A DNA stretch of 64,000 nt from Alishewanella agri BL06 (GTDB lineage Bacteria > Pseudomonadota > Gammaproteobacteria > Enterobacterales > Alteromonadaceae): positions 62,001 to 126,000 of the forward strand of contig NZ_AKKU01000011.1 of assembly GCF_000272005.1 (NCBI RefSeq). The letters run 5' to 3'. Shown in pieces: positions 9,574-18,551 of this stretch. The notes below the pieces were generated by a model. The model was not told the DNA's origin. It ran no database searches and was given only the letters and a program-made list of their open reading frames with translations. The first letter of the stretch is position 1. The number at the start of each line of letters is the position of its first letter. Both the position numbers and the translations under genes were made by a program.

Positions 9574-10077
9574 TTAGCCTCCGTAATTCGCGCTGCTGCG
9601 CTCAGACTGCTTTAGCTGGCTGGGCGGGACGTGGCGGATACCTTTCATCGCTTCGGCGACTTCCGGCGGCATATATTCTTCATCGTGTTTAGCCAACACT
9701 TCGGTTGCCGCCAACACTGTCGCGCTTTTTAACGAGCCCTGCGCGACGATACCCTGCCCTTCACGAAACAGATCCGGCAGAATACCTTCAAATTCGACGG
9801 TGGCAATTTCGCCACTGTCATCGGTTAAATCAAAACTGACTTTTAAGCTGGTTGCATCACGCTTCACCGAGCCTGGCACGACCATACCGCCTAAGCGTAA
9901 ACGCTGACCAACATCGGGTTTAATTTTGCCTTCGCCCAGGCCCTGCACCAGCTGGCCCGGGGTATAAAACAAATTAATATTTTGGCTAAGGGCAAATAGC
10001 ATGGCACCGATAGCACCGGCAATCAGGCCGATGACTAGAAGAATGGAAAACAGGCGTTTCTGACGTCTTGATTGCAT
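9574..10077 (-). CDS. ccmE: Haem chaperone CcmE
   Basis: CcmE binds haem covalently through a histidine in the periplasm and delivers it to CcmF. The 167-residue protein has an N-terminal membrane anchor (10-30), an OB-fold domain and the haem-binding motif [13 protein letters not shown]. This places the covalent ligand at His131 and the axial Tyr at 135. It shares one base with the end of ccmD and is 2 nt from ccmF. Confidence 0.96.
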   Translation of the reverse strand: MQSRRQKRLFSILLVIGLIAGAIGAMLFALSQNINLFYTPGQLVQGLGEGKIKPDVGQRLRLGGMVVPGSVKRDATSLKVSFDLTDDSGEIATVEFEGILPDLFREGQGIVAQGSLKSATVLAATEVLAKHDEEYMPPEVAEAMKGIRHVPPSQLKQSERSSANYGG

Positions 10078-10370
10078 TAGGTCTGTTGCTCCTGATACTG
10101 CTTAACTCGTTGTTCGCGTGCCAGCCGGGCGGCTAATTGCTGCTTAAATTGTTTATGTTGGTAGTAACTCCAGACGATTAACCCCACCAGCAATAAATAG
10201 GTTAAGCCAAAGGATAACCAAACAAAAAACGCATAGCTGATGCCGGTGGTCGCCATGGCTAAAAAGTCACTAAAGCTGGCGAAGTAGAACGGAAAAAGGC
10301 CAAAAAGTTTCTGTGGCAGCTCGGGGCTGGCGGTAAAAAGCAGAAAAAAATGACTCAGACTGTGCATCAT
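10077..10370 (-). CDS. ccmD: Haem exporter small subunit CcmD
   Basis: CcmD is a one-helix inner-membrane protein that helps release holo-CcmE from the CcmABC complex. The reading frame is 97 codons, longer than the usual 60-75. The recognisable core [20 protein letters not shown] and the helix to about residue 68, followed by a basic coiled tail, make up the second half. I keep the first ATG because it overlaps the ccmC stop as ATGA, a typical coupled start. The extra N-terminal 30 residues are unusual, and a later start at the MATTG methionine is possible. Confidence 0.85.
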   Translation of the reverse strand: MMHSLSHFFLLFTASPELPQKLFGLFPFYFASFSDFLAMATTGISYAFFVWLSFGLTYLLLVGLIVWSYYQHKQFKQQLAARLAREQRVKQYQEQQT

Positions 10371-11104
10371 ACTTTACCTACCAGTTGTTTTACCCAGGGC
10401 CGGTGCTGTTCATTTTCCAAAATAGCGGTGCGTAGCCGCACGCAGGTTAACCACAGCATAAGTAACTTAAACGCCAGCAAACTAATCAACAACGGCCATA
10501 ACATACTGGGATCGATTGACGGTTTGGCGAATTTGGTAATAGTCGCACCCTGGTGCAGGGTGTTCCACCATTCCACTGAAAAGTGGATGATGGGTAAATT
10601 AATCGAGCCAATCACTGCCAGCAAGGAAGCAACCTTGGCACCGGTTTGCCGGTCTGAAAAGGCACCGTGCAGTGCCATGACACCGAAATACAGGAACAAT
10701 AAAATCAGCTCAGAGGTTAAGCGGGCATCCCACACCCACCAGGCGCCCCACATTGGCTTACCCCAGGCCATGCCGGTTAAGAGGGCAATAGCTGTGTATA
10801 CCGCACCAATTGGGGCAATCGCCAATACAGCCCATTGCGCGGTTTTAATTTGCCACACCAGGGCGGTAAAGGCAGCAATCGCCATCGCCAGATAGGCGCC
10901 CATCGACATAATGGCCGAAGGCACATGGATATGAATAATACGGTAGCTGTCGCCTTGCTGATAATCGGTTGGTGTAAAACCCAGGCCCCAGATGTTGCCC
11001 AGCAGCAGCGTGAAAAGCGCACTGGCCATTAACCAGGGCGAGAGTTTGCCGCAAAAATGATAAAGGGTTTCTGGCTTGGCCAGCGGATGTAACCACTTAA
11101 ACAT
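10367..11104 (-). CDS. ccmC: Haem exporter subunit / haem handling protein CcmC
   Basis: CcmC holds haem at the periplasmic face and loads it onto CcmE. The 245-residue protein has six hydrophobic segments and the WWD signature WGAWWVWDARLTSE (about 119-132). Flanking haem-ligand histidines are in IIHIHVPSAIMSMG (about 57-70) and INLPIIHFSVEWWNTLHQG. It sits between ccmB (1 nt gap) and ccmD (4 nt overlap). Confidence 0.97.
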   Translation of the reverse strand: MFKWLHPLAKPETLYHFCGKLSPWLMASALFTLLLGNIWGLGFTPTDYQQGDSYRIIHIHVPSAIMSMGAYLAMAIAAFTALVWQIKTAQWAVLAIAPIGAVYTAIALLTGMAWGKPMWGAWWVWDARLTSELILLFLYFGVMALHGAFSDRQTGAKVASLLAVIGSINLPIIHFSVEWWNTLHQGATITKFAKPSIDPSMLWPLLISLLAFKLLMLWLTCVRLRTAILENEQHRPWVKQLVGKV

Positions 11105-11105
11105 A

Positions 11106-11771
11106 TCAGCTCACATTAATTTTCAGGGCACTGCACACGGCCATCGGCACCAGCGCCAGCGCAAACAACATTATTGCCAGTAAAATTGCCAATTGCCCCT
11201 GATAGCCAAGCCCGATACTGGCGGCCTCAATCGCTGCACTGGCAAAAATCAGCAGCGGAATATACAGCGGTAAAATCAACAGGGCCAGCAAAATGCCCCC
11301 TTTATCGGCCGAAACCGTAATGGCCGCGCCAAGCACACTAAGCAAACTCAGTACCGGCGTACCCAACAGTAGCGTCAGTGCCATAGCGGTTAAGGAGGCA
11401 CTTTCCATATTAAACAGCAAGGCTACCAACGGCGATAACAACACCAGTGGCAGGCCGGTACTAAGCCAGTTGCCGCTGATTTTCGCTAATACAAAGGGCA
11501 TTAATGCCTGTTGCGATGCGACCAGTTGCTCGATCACGCCGTTACGGTAGTCATCTTTAAACAACCGCTCAGCCGCCAACAGTACGCTGAGTAAGGCGGC
11601 GATCCAGACAATACCTGGCGCCATTATACGCAGCATATTCGGCTCTGGGCCAACGCCCAGCGGAAAAAGTGTTAATACGATGATAAAAAATAATACCGGA
11701 TTCAGCCAATCTGACTTTTGCCGCGCTAACAAGGTTAGCTCGCGCTGTAAGAACACCACAAAACTTACCAT
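11106..11771 (-). CDS. ccmB: Haem exporter permease CcmB
   Basis: CcmB is the six-helix membrane partner of the CcmA ATPase. The 221-residue protein begins with the amphipathic segment FLQRELTLLARQKSDWLNP and continues with family blocks such as PLGVGPEPNMLRIMAPGIVWIAALL (divided here only by description, not alignment). Alternating hydrophobic helices run to the C-terminus. It overlaps the ccmA 3' end by 7 nt. The complex releases holo-CcmE for CcmF. Confidence 0.95.
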   Translation of the reverse strand: MVSFVVFLQRELTLLARQKSDWLNPVLFFIIVLTLFPLGVGPEPNMLRIMAPGIVWIAALLSVLLAAERLFKDDYRNGVIEQLVASQQALMPFVLAKISGNWLSTGLPLVLLSPLVALLFNMESASLTAMALTLLLGTPVLSLLSVLGAAITVSADKGGILLALLILPLYIPLLIFASAAIEAASIGLGYQGQLAILLAIMLFALALVPMAVCSALKINVS

Positions 11772-12424
11772 CGGTAGTGGATCTCCAGTGCGAACAGCTG
11801 TGCATATTGCAGGCTAAGTGGCTGATGAGTAGTGAGAATAATGGCTCCGCCCTGCTCGAGGTGAGTAACAAAATGCTGCTGCAAGGTGGCGATAGCGCTT
11901 TGATCCAAAGCGGTAAAGGGTTCGTCGAGGATCCAGATTTGGGCTTTAGTGGTCCATAACCTGGCTAATGACACCCGGCGCTGCTGACCGGCAGAGAGCA
12001 TCCGGCATGGGATATCTTCTAAACCGGCTAAGCCCAGGCTCGCCAGCAGGGCCAGATCATCGGCCGGTGTTAGATCACAGGCGGCGCGCCAGAAACGTAA
12101 GTTTTCCAGCGCGGTCAGCTGCTCATGAATACCACTCTGATGGCCGATAAAACATAGGTTAGTCGCATAATCGACCCGGCTTTGCGCGATAGCTTGCCCC
12201 TGATAATACAGCTCGCCTTCGTCGGCCCGTGCCAAACCGGCTAAAATACGCAATAAGCTGCTTTTGCCGGCGCCGTTTTTGCCTTTGATTTGCAGTAACT
12301 GACCGGGATGTAGCTGCAAAGATAACTGCTCAAATAGCACCCTGTCCTGCTTAACGCAGCTGAGGTTGCTGGCAGCGAGCAATGCGCTCTGCGCGTGCGA
12401 TTGGGTTGATTGCGTAAGATCCAC
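11765..12424 (-). CDS. ccmA: Cytochrome c biogenesis ATP-binding protein CcmA
   Basis: CcmA is the cytosolic ABC ATPase of the CcmABCD complex. The 219-residue protein has Walker A GKNGAGKS (48-55), the signature LSAGQQRRVSLARL, Walker B IWILDEPFTALD and the H-loop ILTTHQP. It is the first gene of the leftward ccmABCDEFGHI-mlaA unit. The promoter should lie in the 270-nt region shared with the divergent FliK-like gene, which also holds two repeat units. Confidence 0.96.
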   Translation of the reverse strand: MDLTQSTQSHAQSALLAASNLSCVKQDRVLFEQLSLQLHPGQLLQIKGKNGAGKSSLLRILAGLARADEGELYYQGQAIAQSRVDYATNLCFIGHQSGIHEQLTALENLRFWRAACDLTPADDLALLASLGLAGLEDIPCRMLSAGQQRRVSLARLWTTKAQIWILDEPFTALDQSAIATLQQHFVTHLEQGGAIILTTHQPLSLQYAQLFALEIHYRW

Positions 12425-12583
12425 TGGCCTTAACTACCGACTCTGCAAAAATTTGCGCGCATATTAGCATAACAGGCGACGAATACGAATCAGAACCGGT
12501 ACTAAGCCATGATCCAGATCAGCATCTTTTCCGCAACTTATCCACCACACTCTCTGCTGCGGTTCGGTACCACCCCAACTACT

Positions 12584-12655
12584 TTATCCACACGTCTCCG
12601 GTACCGGTCTGACCAGCTGATTTTATCCACAGCACTCCGGTACCGGTCTGACCAG
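12584..12655. repeat. Tandem pair of DnaA-box repeat units upstream of the FliK-like gene
   Basis: Two class 1 units in the same orientation begin with exact TTATCCACA at 12584-12592 and 12623-12631. Each continues through CTCCGGTACCGGTCTGACCAG to its end. The spacing of the two boxes is 39 nt. This cluster lies in a divergent promoter region rather than at a stop codon, which is exceptional for the family. Confidence 0.9.
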
Positions 12656-12696
12656 TCAGATTCTTCTCCCGCTGCCTGTCAAAGGCCCAGGCGGGC

Positions 12697-14769
12697 TTGC
12701 AACGGGCAGCTCAGTTAATGGACCCTTTACTCCCACTGCTAAGAGCTGGCCAAGCATTGCCTACTCAGAGTGGCGCAGCTTTAGTGTTAAATACGCCGTA
12801 CCCGGCACAACTTGAGGTACAGGATGGCACAGCACTCTTAGTGCTGCGGTCTGGGACTACTGAGCTTCGTTTATCATTACTGCAATTACCTGAGTTGCCC
12901 CTCGGCAAAGCTTTAACAGCGACACTGGCATTTGAGCCAGGCCAGGAGATCCGCATCCTCGTCAGCCAGACTGGCGCCGCCATCACGCTGCCGTTGACGG
13001 CGCCACAGCGCACTATCTTGTTGCAGCCGCAGCAATTAATACAACTTACGCAGCAACTTAACCGTGGTGAAAGCCCACTGCTTGATGGTAAGCCGATATT
13101 GACACCAGAGTTACGGCGCTTTCTGACGACGAACGCCCCGATAACTCTGCAGTTAAGCAGTCATGGCACCTTATCGGTTCAAACCGCTACACCGCGGACA
13201 ACTCAAAGTATTCCGCTGTCATCATTAAAAGAGCCTGCCGTCATTCAGAGTTTGCTTGCCACCAGGCTGCCGTTGATGAAACAATCTCAAACAGCCGAGG
13301 CTAACGGTAATAGCATGAAAACGCTGAATTTAGACAAAGTCTTACAACTCTCTGGCGCTAATATCGAACAGAATAATGTCCGTTTGCAACCGGGGGTAGA
13401 CTATTACGCACGGTTACAAGTTAAGGCTAACCAAGCTGCCGATTTAGTTGTGCAAACGCCGCAAGGTGTATTGCGCTTGCCGCTGCAGCAAGTGCCTCCG
13501 CTGCCGCCCGGTTTGCCACTATTATTGAATTTTCAGCAGCTTAATGCTGAGCGCTTGACGATACAGGTTAAGGTTCTGACCGGGATAGCAACGGAGATAC
13601 CACTTACTGCAACCCAAGCCCGGTTGTTGCAGGAGCCAAAACAACTGGCGATGCTGCAGCAACAATTAAGCCGGGGGGAGGTGCCGGCACAACTGGCCGG
13701 TGAGCCGTTGAAACTTCCTGCAACGCTCAGCAGCAATACTCAACCAGTCAACTTACAGCTGCAGCCTGCTTCTACCACAAGCACAGCTGCCGGTAGCACA
13801 TTTGAGCCAAAGGGCATACTTTTATCAGTGCAGCCGGTAGCCGCAGAACAAGTACTACAGCTTAATAATAAAGATTTTCTGAAACCGCTACCCTGGCAGA
13901 GCAACCAGGGCGCGGCAACAGCGACATCTGGCGCAGATAAAGCCACAAACCACGTGGCTGAGCAGGGCTGGCGTCAGTTACTGCCGCTACTTAGCAGCAG
14001 TCCGGCCCGACTGGCTGCCTTGCCGGAAATGCCCGCGGCTGTCGTGGCATTACTGCAGCAAGTCCGGCAAGCTCAACCGGGCGGTAATCAGGTACTTAGT
14101 GTGTCGGAAATCCAGCAACAGCTGCAAGCCGTGTTGCAATTTCAGCCACTGCAGGCTCAGCCTAATCTGAGCACTGGCGCCGGCACGCTGGCCGTAGCGA
14201 TTCAATTATTGTTAGGACATTTATTACGTCAACCGTTAAGCGACAACAGCAAAGCCGGCGGCAAAATCCAGCAGCTGGCGCAGCAAATTGGCCAGTTAGA
14301 TAACCAGCAAGCCAGCCAATTGCTGCGGGCACTGGGCAGCCACAGTAGTTTGCTGCAGTTATCGCAGCTGCAAAATGCTGATTTGCCGCAGCTAAACCAG
14401 CAGTGGTTTATTCCGCTTGCGCTGCAGCAGCACCAAGAAAGCCGGTTTAGTGAAATTTTACTCGAGCAACGTGAAGCAGAGAAAAAGCCAGGCGCAGAGA
14501 AACAAAAACTTTGGCAACTGACGATGAAGTTTGATTTGGGCCAGTATGGCCAGCTGTTGGCTGTCGCTAAACTGGCGGGCCAGGATCTGCAACTGCAATT
14601 TTATACTGATCAGCCCGCAGCGCTGCGCCAGGCCGAGAAGTTTTTACCCTTGCTCACCGAGCGTTGTCAGGCGCAAGGCATTCAGGTTAGCCAGGCCGCT
14701 TGCCAGCTCGGGAAAATCCCCGACACCCTCGGTAGTCGCAGAACAAGCCTTATCGCTACCCAAGCCTGA
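12697..14769 (+). CDS. FliK-like flagellar hook-length control protein
   Basis: The 690-codon protein is very rich in Gln, Leu, Pro and Ala with few charges for most of its length. It ends in a compact domain (about 600-680, including LWQLTMKFDLGQYGQLLAVAK) that resembles the C-terminal hook-length control (Flg_hook) domain of FliK. In several gammaproteobacteria a second FliK-like gene lies beside ccmA, often with a short FlhB-like gene; that partner is missing here. The start is uncertain: TTG at 12697 gives the longest frame and ATG at 12718 is an alternative. No other flagellar genes are present, so a role in the flagellum is inference. Confidence 0.75.
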   Translation: MQRAAQLMDPLLPLLRAGQALPTQSGAALVLNTPYPAQLEVQDGTALLVLRSGTTELRLSLLQLPELPLGKALTATLAFEPGQEIRILVSQTGAAITLPLTAPQRTILLQPQQLIQLTQQLNRGESPLLDGKPILTPELRRFLTTNAPITLQLSSHGTLSVQTATPRTTQSIPLSSLKEPAVIQSLLATRLPLMKQSQTAEANGNSMKTLNLDKVLQLSGANIEQNNVRLQPGVDYYARLQVKANQAADLVVQTPQGVLRLPLQQVPPLPPGLPLLLNFQQLNAERLTIQVKVLTGIATEIPLTATQARLLQEPKQLAMLQQQLSRGEVPAQLAGEPLKLPATLSSNTQPVNLQLQPASTTSTAAGSTFEPKGILLSVQPVAAEQVLQLNNKDFLKPLPWQSNQGAATATSGADKATNHVAEQGWRQLLPLLSSSPARLAALPEMPAAVVALLQQVRQAQPGGNQVLSVSEIQQQLQAVLQFQPLQAQPNLSTGAGTLAVAIQLLLGHLLRQPLSDNSKAGGKIQQLAQQIGQLDNQQASQLLRALGSHSSLLQLSQLQNADLPQLNQQWFIPLALQQHQESRFSEILLEQREAEKKPGAEKQKLWQLTMKFDLGQYGQLLAVAKLAGQDLQLQFYTDQPAALRQAEKFLPLLTERCQAQGIQVSQAACQLGKIPDTLGSRRTSLIATQA

Positions 14770-14770
14770 G

Positions 14771-14839
14771 TTATCCACAGCACTCCGGTACCGGCCAGAC
14801 CTCTGAGGTCAAACCGGTACCGGAGTGAGGTTGGACCAG
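14771..14839. repeat. Repeat pair between convergent FliK-like and symporter genes
   Basis: The first unit begins TTATCCACA (14771-14779) 1 nt after the FliK-like stop. The second, in inverted orientation, contains AAACCGGTACCGGAGTG and ends GGTTGGACCAG rather than a DnaA box. It directly abuts the symporter stop codon at 14840. Pairing of the two units would give a terminator-sized hairpin without a T tract. Confidence 0.88.
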
Positions 14840-16252
14840 TTAGAACAGTAAGTTTTTACCGAAATAGATGGTTGAGACGGTGTTTACAAAAATAATTAAC
14901 AGGATCAGTGGGATAAAAGTACCCAATGAGAAGTTAACGTATTTTTGCAGCACTGAACCGGCAAAGCCCGGGTTGCCATCGGCGATTTCTTTATCCAGGT
15001 TGTGCGCTTTCCAGCGGTAAACGACAAACAAACACAGCAAGAAACCGTTTAACGGCAGAATGGTTTCGTAGAACATATCGTAAACCAGATCGAAGAAGGA
15101 CTTGTTGTTACCGCCATAGTTCAGAATATTGCTTAGCCAATCTATGCGACCAAATGACAAGGCAGATACTACCGCCAATGCCACCATTACCGCACCTAGC
15201 GTGTAAAGCGCCTTGCGGCGGCTTAAACCTTTACCGTCCATCACACTGGCCACTGGCACTTCGATAATGGATACCAGTGAGGTCATCGCAGCAAAAAACA
15301 CCAGTAAGAAAAAGAACGCGGCGACAAAAGAAGCACCGAAATAGCCGATATCCGCCTGTAAAGCCAGGAAAATTTTTGGCAAAAACATAAAAATCATGCC
15401 GATACTGGACTCGGATAACTCGGCGATTTGAATGTCAGGATTAAACGAAAATACTGCAGGCAGGATCAGCAAGCCGGAACAAGCGGCAACTAACAACGAT
15501 AAACCTGCCACGGTTTTACCGGCTGAGACGATATTGTCATGCTTTTGGATATAAGAGCCATAGGTGATCAGGATACCCATTGCCAGTGATAACGAGAAGA
15601 ATGCCTGCGCCAAGGCACCATTTAGGACTTCACCGGTAAGCTTAGTAAAATCCGGGATAAGGAAAAACTTGACGCCTAACATGGCGTTATCTAGTGTCAG
15701 CACGTAAATTACCAGTGCAATTAGCATGATAAACAGTGTCGGCATTAATACCGTAGTCGCCTTTTCGATACCCTTTTTGACACCACCCTGCAGAATTAAA
15801 AAGGTTAAGCCGACCACCAGCGCCATGTACACAAAGAGTTCATTGCTGTTAATAAAGACATTAAAACCTTCAGGATCAGCCAGTTGGTCGAGCTGGCCTA
15901 ACACTGCTTTACCAAGATAACCGGCAATCCACACCGTGATCACCAGATAAAATACCCCAATCATAAAAGGGGTAATTACCGACAACCAACCCACAGTGCG
16001 CCAGGCGCGGTTTTGACCAATTTGGGTGTAAGCGCCAAGTGGATTTTGTCGCGTGTGACGCCCCAGGCTCATTTCGGCCAGCATCACGGGTAAACAAATA
16101 AAGAACACGAAAATCGCGTACATGATAAGGAAGGCGGCGCCGCCATTTTTACTGGCCATTACCGGAAAGGCGACCAGATTACCGATACCAACGGCGGAGC
16201 CGGCCGCGGCCAGAATAAAGCCAAGGCTGGAACTGAATTGTTCACGTTTCAT
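14840..16252 (-). CDS. Sodium-dependent transporter of the NSS (SNF) family
   Basis: This inner-membrane symporter couples uptake of an amino acid or related amine to sodium. The 470-residue protein begins SSLGFILAAAGSAVGIGNL, the hallmark of helix 1 of LeuT-type transporters with its unwound substrate and sodium site. About 11-12 hydrophobic segments follow. The substrate cannot be told from sequence alone. It converges with the FliK-like gene and stands alone. Confidence 0.92.
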   Translation of the reverse strand: MKREQFSSSLGFILAAAGSAVGIGNLVAFPVMASKNGGAAFLIMYAIFVFFICLPVMLAEMSLGRHTRQNPLGAYTQIGQNRAWRTVGWLSVITPFMIGVFYLVITVWIAGYLGKAVLGQLDQLADPEGFNVFINSNELFVYMALVVGLTFLILQGGVKKGIEKATTVLMPTLFIMLIALVIYVLTLDNAMLGVKFFLIPDFTKLTGEVLNGALAQAFFSLSLAMGILITYGSYIQKHDNIVSAGKTVAGLSLLVAACSGLLILPAVFSFNPDIQIAELSESSIGMIFMFLPKIFLALQADIGYFGASFVAAFFFLLVFFAAMTSLVSIIEVPVASVMDGKGLSRRKALYTLGAVMVALAVVSALSFGRIDWLSNILNYGGNNKSFFDLVYDMFYETILPLNGFLLCLFVVYRWKAHNLDKEIADGNPGFAGSVLQKYVNFSLGTFIPLILLIIFVNTVSTIYFGKNLLF

Positions 16253-16419
16253 GCGTGGGTGGACTCCCTGAATGGATTTTTTTAGTTATTGTTAGAAAAA
16301 GCGCCTTCATGCTAACAGCCTGTGCCGGGAAATCCTAGCCCGACCTGCCGGCCTGAATTGGTTTTAAAGCACAAATCTGCTAAGGTGCAGCCAGAATTTC
16401 TAGCGTAGCGAGTTTTAAC

Positions 16420-16719
16420 ATGTTCTATATGATTTATGCCGAAGATGCGGCCAATAGTCTGGAAAAACGGTTACAAGCCCGGCCGGCGCATTTAGCCCGC
16501 CTGGAGCAATTAAAAACGGAAGGTCGGCTGCTAATGGCCGGCCCGCTGCCCGCCGTTGATTCAGACAATCCGGGCGCAGCCGGCTTTACAGGCTCTTTAG
16601 TGGTGGCCGAATTCCCATCGTTAGCAGATGCAGAAGCCTGGGCCGCGGCTGACCCGTATTGGGCAGCAGGCGTTTATGTTAAGGCGACTGTTAAACCCTA
16701 TAAAAAAGTCTTGCCTTAA
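16420..16719 (+). CDS. YciI-family protein
   Basis: A 99-residue protein of the YciI (YCII domain, ferredoxin-like fold) family. It shows the N-terminal [13 protein letters not shown], a His in [20 protein letters not shown] and the C-terminal segment [18 protein letters not shown]. Family members carry a conserved His/Asp pair and have no settled role in most bacteria. It lies 30 nt before galE in the same direction and could be cotranscribed. Confidence 0.88.
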   Translation: MFYMIYAEDAANSLEKRLQARPAHLARLEQLKTEGRLLMAGPLPAVDSDNPGAAGFTGSLVVAEFPSLADAEAWAAADPYWAAGVYVKATVKPYKKVLP

Positions 16720-16749
16720 CTGTTTTGTTTTTTAGCCAAAGGATTGCCT

Positions 16750-17769
16750 ATGAGCTCTTATATTTTGCTAACCGGCGGTGCCGGTTATATCGGTAGCCAC
16801 ACCGCGTTGTGTTTGCTGCGCGCTGGTTATAACGTGATTAGCTTTGATAATTTTAGTAACAGCTCGGCAGAGTCGCTAACACGTGTCGAAAAACTGGCAG
16901 GTAAATCACTACTCAGTATCAATGGCGATATCCGCGATCAGGCCGCACTTACAGCAGTATTCAGCCAATATAAAATCAGCGCGGTGGTTCATTTCGCGGG
17001 TTTAAAGGCGGTGGGTGAATCGACCGAACTGCCCTTGCATTATTACGACAATAACGTCGCTGGCACCGTGACCCTGTGCCGGGTGATGCGGCATTTCCAC
17101 GTCAAAAAGCTGGTGTTTAGCTCTTCGGCGACGGTTTATGGTGATGCTAAAGAAGTGCCTATTAAGGAGACTTCGCCACGCTCGGCTACGAATCCTTACG
17201 GCCAGAGTAAGCTGATGATCGAGCTAATTCTGGAAGACTTAGTAAAAGCCGAACCGGACTGGTCTATTGCGCTGCTGCGCTACTTTAACCCGGTCGGCGC
17301 CGATGACAGTGGCCACATCGGCGAAGATCCTAATGGCATCCCGAACAATTTAATGCCGTTTATTTCTCAGGTCGCGGTGGGCAAACGCCAACAACTCAGT
17401 GTGTTTGGTAATGATTACCCAACCAAAGATGGTACCGGCGTACGCGATTATATTCATGTCGTGGATTTAGCCAATGGTCATTTAAAGGCGCTGCAATATC
17501 TGGAACAGAGCAAAGGTATAGAGGCGATTAACCTCGGTACCGGCGTTGGCTACAGCGTGCTGGATATGGTTAACGCCTTTAGCGAAGTGAATCAGGTAGC
17601 GGTGCCGTATCAGATTGCGCCGCGTCGCCCCGGTGATATTGCGGTCTGTTATGCTGAGCCAAATAAAGCCCTGACTTTACTGGGTTGGAAAACAGAGAAA
17701 ACGCTGGACGATATGGTCCGTGATACCTGGCGCTGGCAGAAACAAAACCCCAACGGCTATCGCAGCTAG
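16750..17769 (+). CDS. galE: UDP-glucose 4-epimerase
   Basis: GalE interconverts UDP-glucose and UDP-galactose with tightly bound NAD and serves Leloir metabolism and surface polysaccharide synthesis. The 339-residue SDR protein has GGAGYIGSH, the catalytic Ser region [11 protein letters not shown], the Tyr-Lys pair in NPYGQSK, and RYFNPVGA. I place the start at the ATG at 16750, preceded by AAAGGA, not the TTG 6 nt earlier. No other gal genes are nearby. The stop codon directly abuts a repeat cluster. Confidence 0.96.
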   Translation: MSSYILLTGGAGYIGSHTALCLLRAGYNVISFDNFSNSSAESLTRVEKLAGKSLLSINGDIRDQAALTAVFSQYKISAVVHFAGLKAVGESTELPLHYYDNNVAGTVTLCRVMRHFHVKKLVFSSSATVYGDAKEVPIKETSPRSATNPYGQSKLMIELILEDLVKAEPDWSIALLRYFNPVGADDSGHIGEDPNGIPNNLMPFISQVAVGKRQQLSVFGNDYPTKDGTGVRDYIHVVDLANGHLKALQYLEQSKGIEAINLGTGVGYSVLDMVNAFSEVNQVAVPYQIAPRRPGDIAVCYAEPNKALTLLGWKTEKTLDDMVRDTWRWQKQNPNGYRS

Positions 17770-17898
17770 CTGGTCAGACCCTGCTCTTACCAAAGAGAAG
17801 GGAGACGTGTGGGCAAAACTGGTCAGACCGGTACCGGAGACATGTGGATAAACTGGTCAGACCCTGCTCTTCCCAAAAAAAGGGAGACGTGTGGATAA
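17770..17898. repeat. Head-to-tail array of three repeat units: class 2, class 1, class 2
   Basis: The array fills the gap between the galE stop and the response regulator stop. Each unit starts CTGGTCAGACC and ends GGAGAC, one base, TGTGG. The middle unit has the GGTACC core. The outer two instead have CTGCTCTTACCAAAGAGAAG and CTGCTCTTCCCAAAAAAAG. Exact TGTGGATAA occurs at 17843-17851 and 17890-17898; the first unit ends in the degenerate TGTGGGCAA. This array shows that core and ends vary independently. Confidence 0.9.
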
Positions 17899-17900
17899 GT

Positions 17901-18551
17901 TTAAGGGGTGATAAGGCCCAGCTCCAGAGCGAGTAATACGGCGCGGGTGCGATCCCGCACCCCCAGCTTACTTAAAATGGTCGAGCACTGGTTTTTTACT
18001 GTGCCTTCAGATTTAAACAGCGCGCTGGCAATTTCTTTATTACTGTAGCCAGCCGCCATCAGCCGCAAAATCTCTAACTCTTTATCAGTTAGCGGCTCGG
18101 GCAACACCGGCTTGCGGTACTGGGTATCGCTACTGCCAGGTAGTTGCTGCAACAAGCGCTCGGTTATAGTGGGCTGAAAACAGCTGCCCCCGGCCGCCAG
18201 GCTCTCAATGGCTTTGATGAGCGTATCAAGCGACACATCCTTTAATAAAAAGCCACGGGCCCCAGCTTGCAGGCTTTGCAGCACTAACTCATGGTCGTCA
18301 AAGGTGGTCAATACCAGCACCGGCGTGTCGCTGCCGGCTGCTTTCAAGGCTTTAATGGCGGCGATACCGTCCATTTTCGGCATTGACAGATCCATCAGGA
18401 TCACTTGCGGCCGGCAGCTTTGCCACAGCGCCACCACTTCACTGCCATCACAGGCTTCACCGACTACTTCGACCTTGCCGGATATCGCCAGCAAGCTACG
18501 AATGCCATCGCGGATCAGTTTTTGGTCATCGACTAATAGCACCTTAAACAT
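17901..18551 (-). CDS. NarL/FixJ-family response regulator
   Basis: A 216-residue transcription factor with an N-terminal receiver domain (VLLVDDQKLIRDGI; phosphoacceptor Asp in VILMDLSMPKMDG). It has a C-terminal LuxR-type helix-turn-helix (LTDKELEILRLMAAGYSNKE, then TVKNQCSTILSKLG). I start at the ATG at 18551 (MFKVLLVDDQ), because the longer frame runs deep into the kinase gene. It overlaps the kinase 3' end by 8 nt and so is its cognate partner. The target genes are unknown. Confidence 0.93.
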   Translation of the reverse strand: MFKVLLVDDQKLIRDGIRSLLAISGKVEVVGEACDGSEVVALWQSCRPQVILMDLSMPKMDGIAAIKALKAAGSDTPVLVLTTFDDHELVLQSLQAGARGFLLKDVSLDTLIKAIESLAAGGSCFQPTITERLLQQLPGSSDTQYRKPVLPEPLTDKELEILRLMAAGYSNKEIASALFKSEGTVKNQCSTILSKLGVRDRTRAVLLALELGLITP

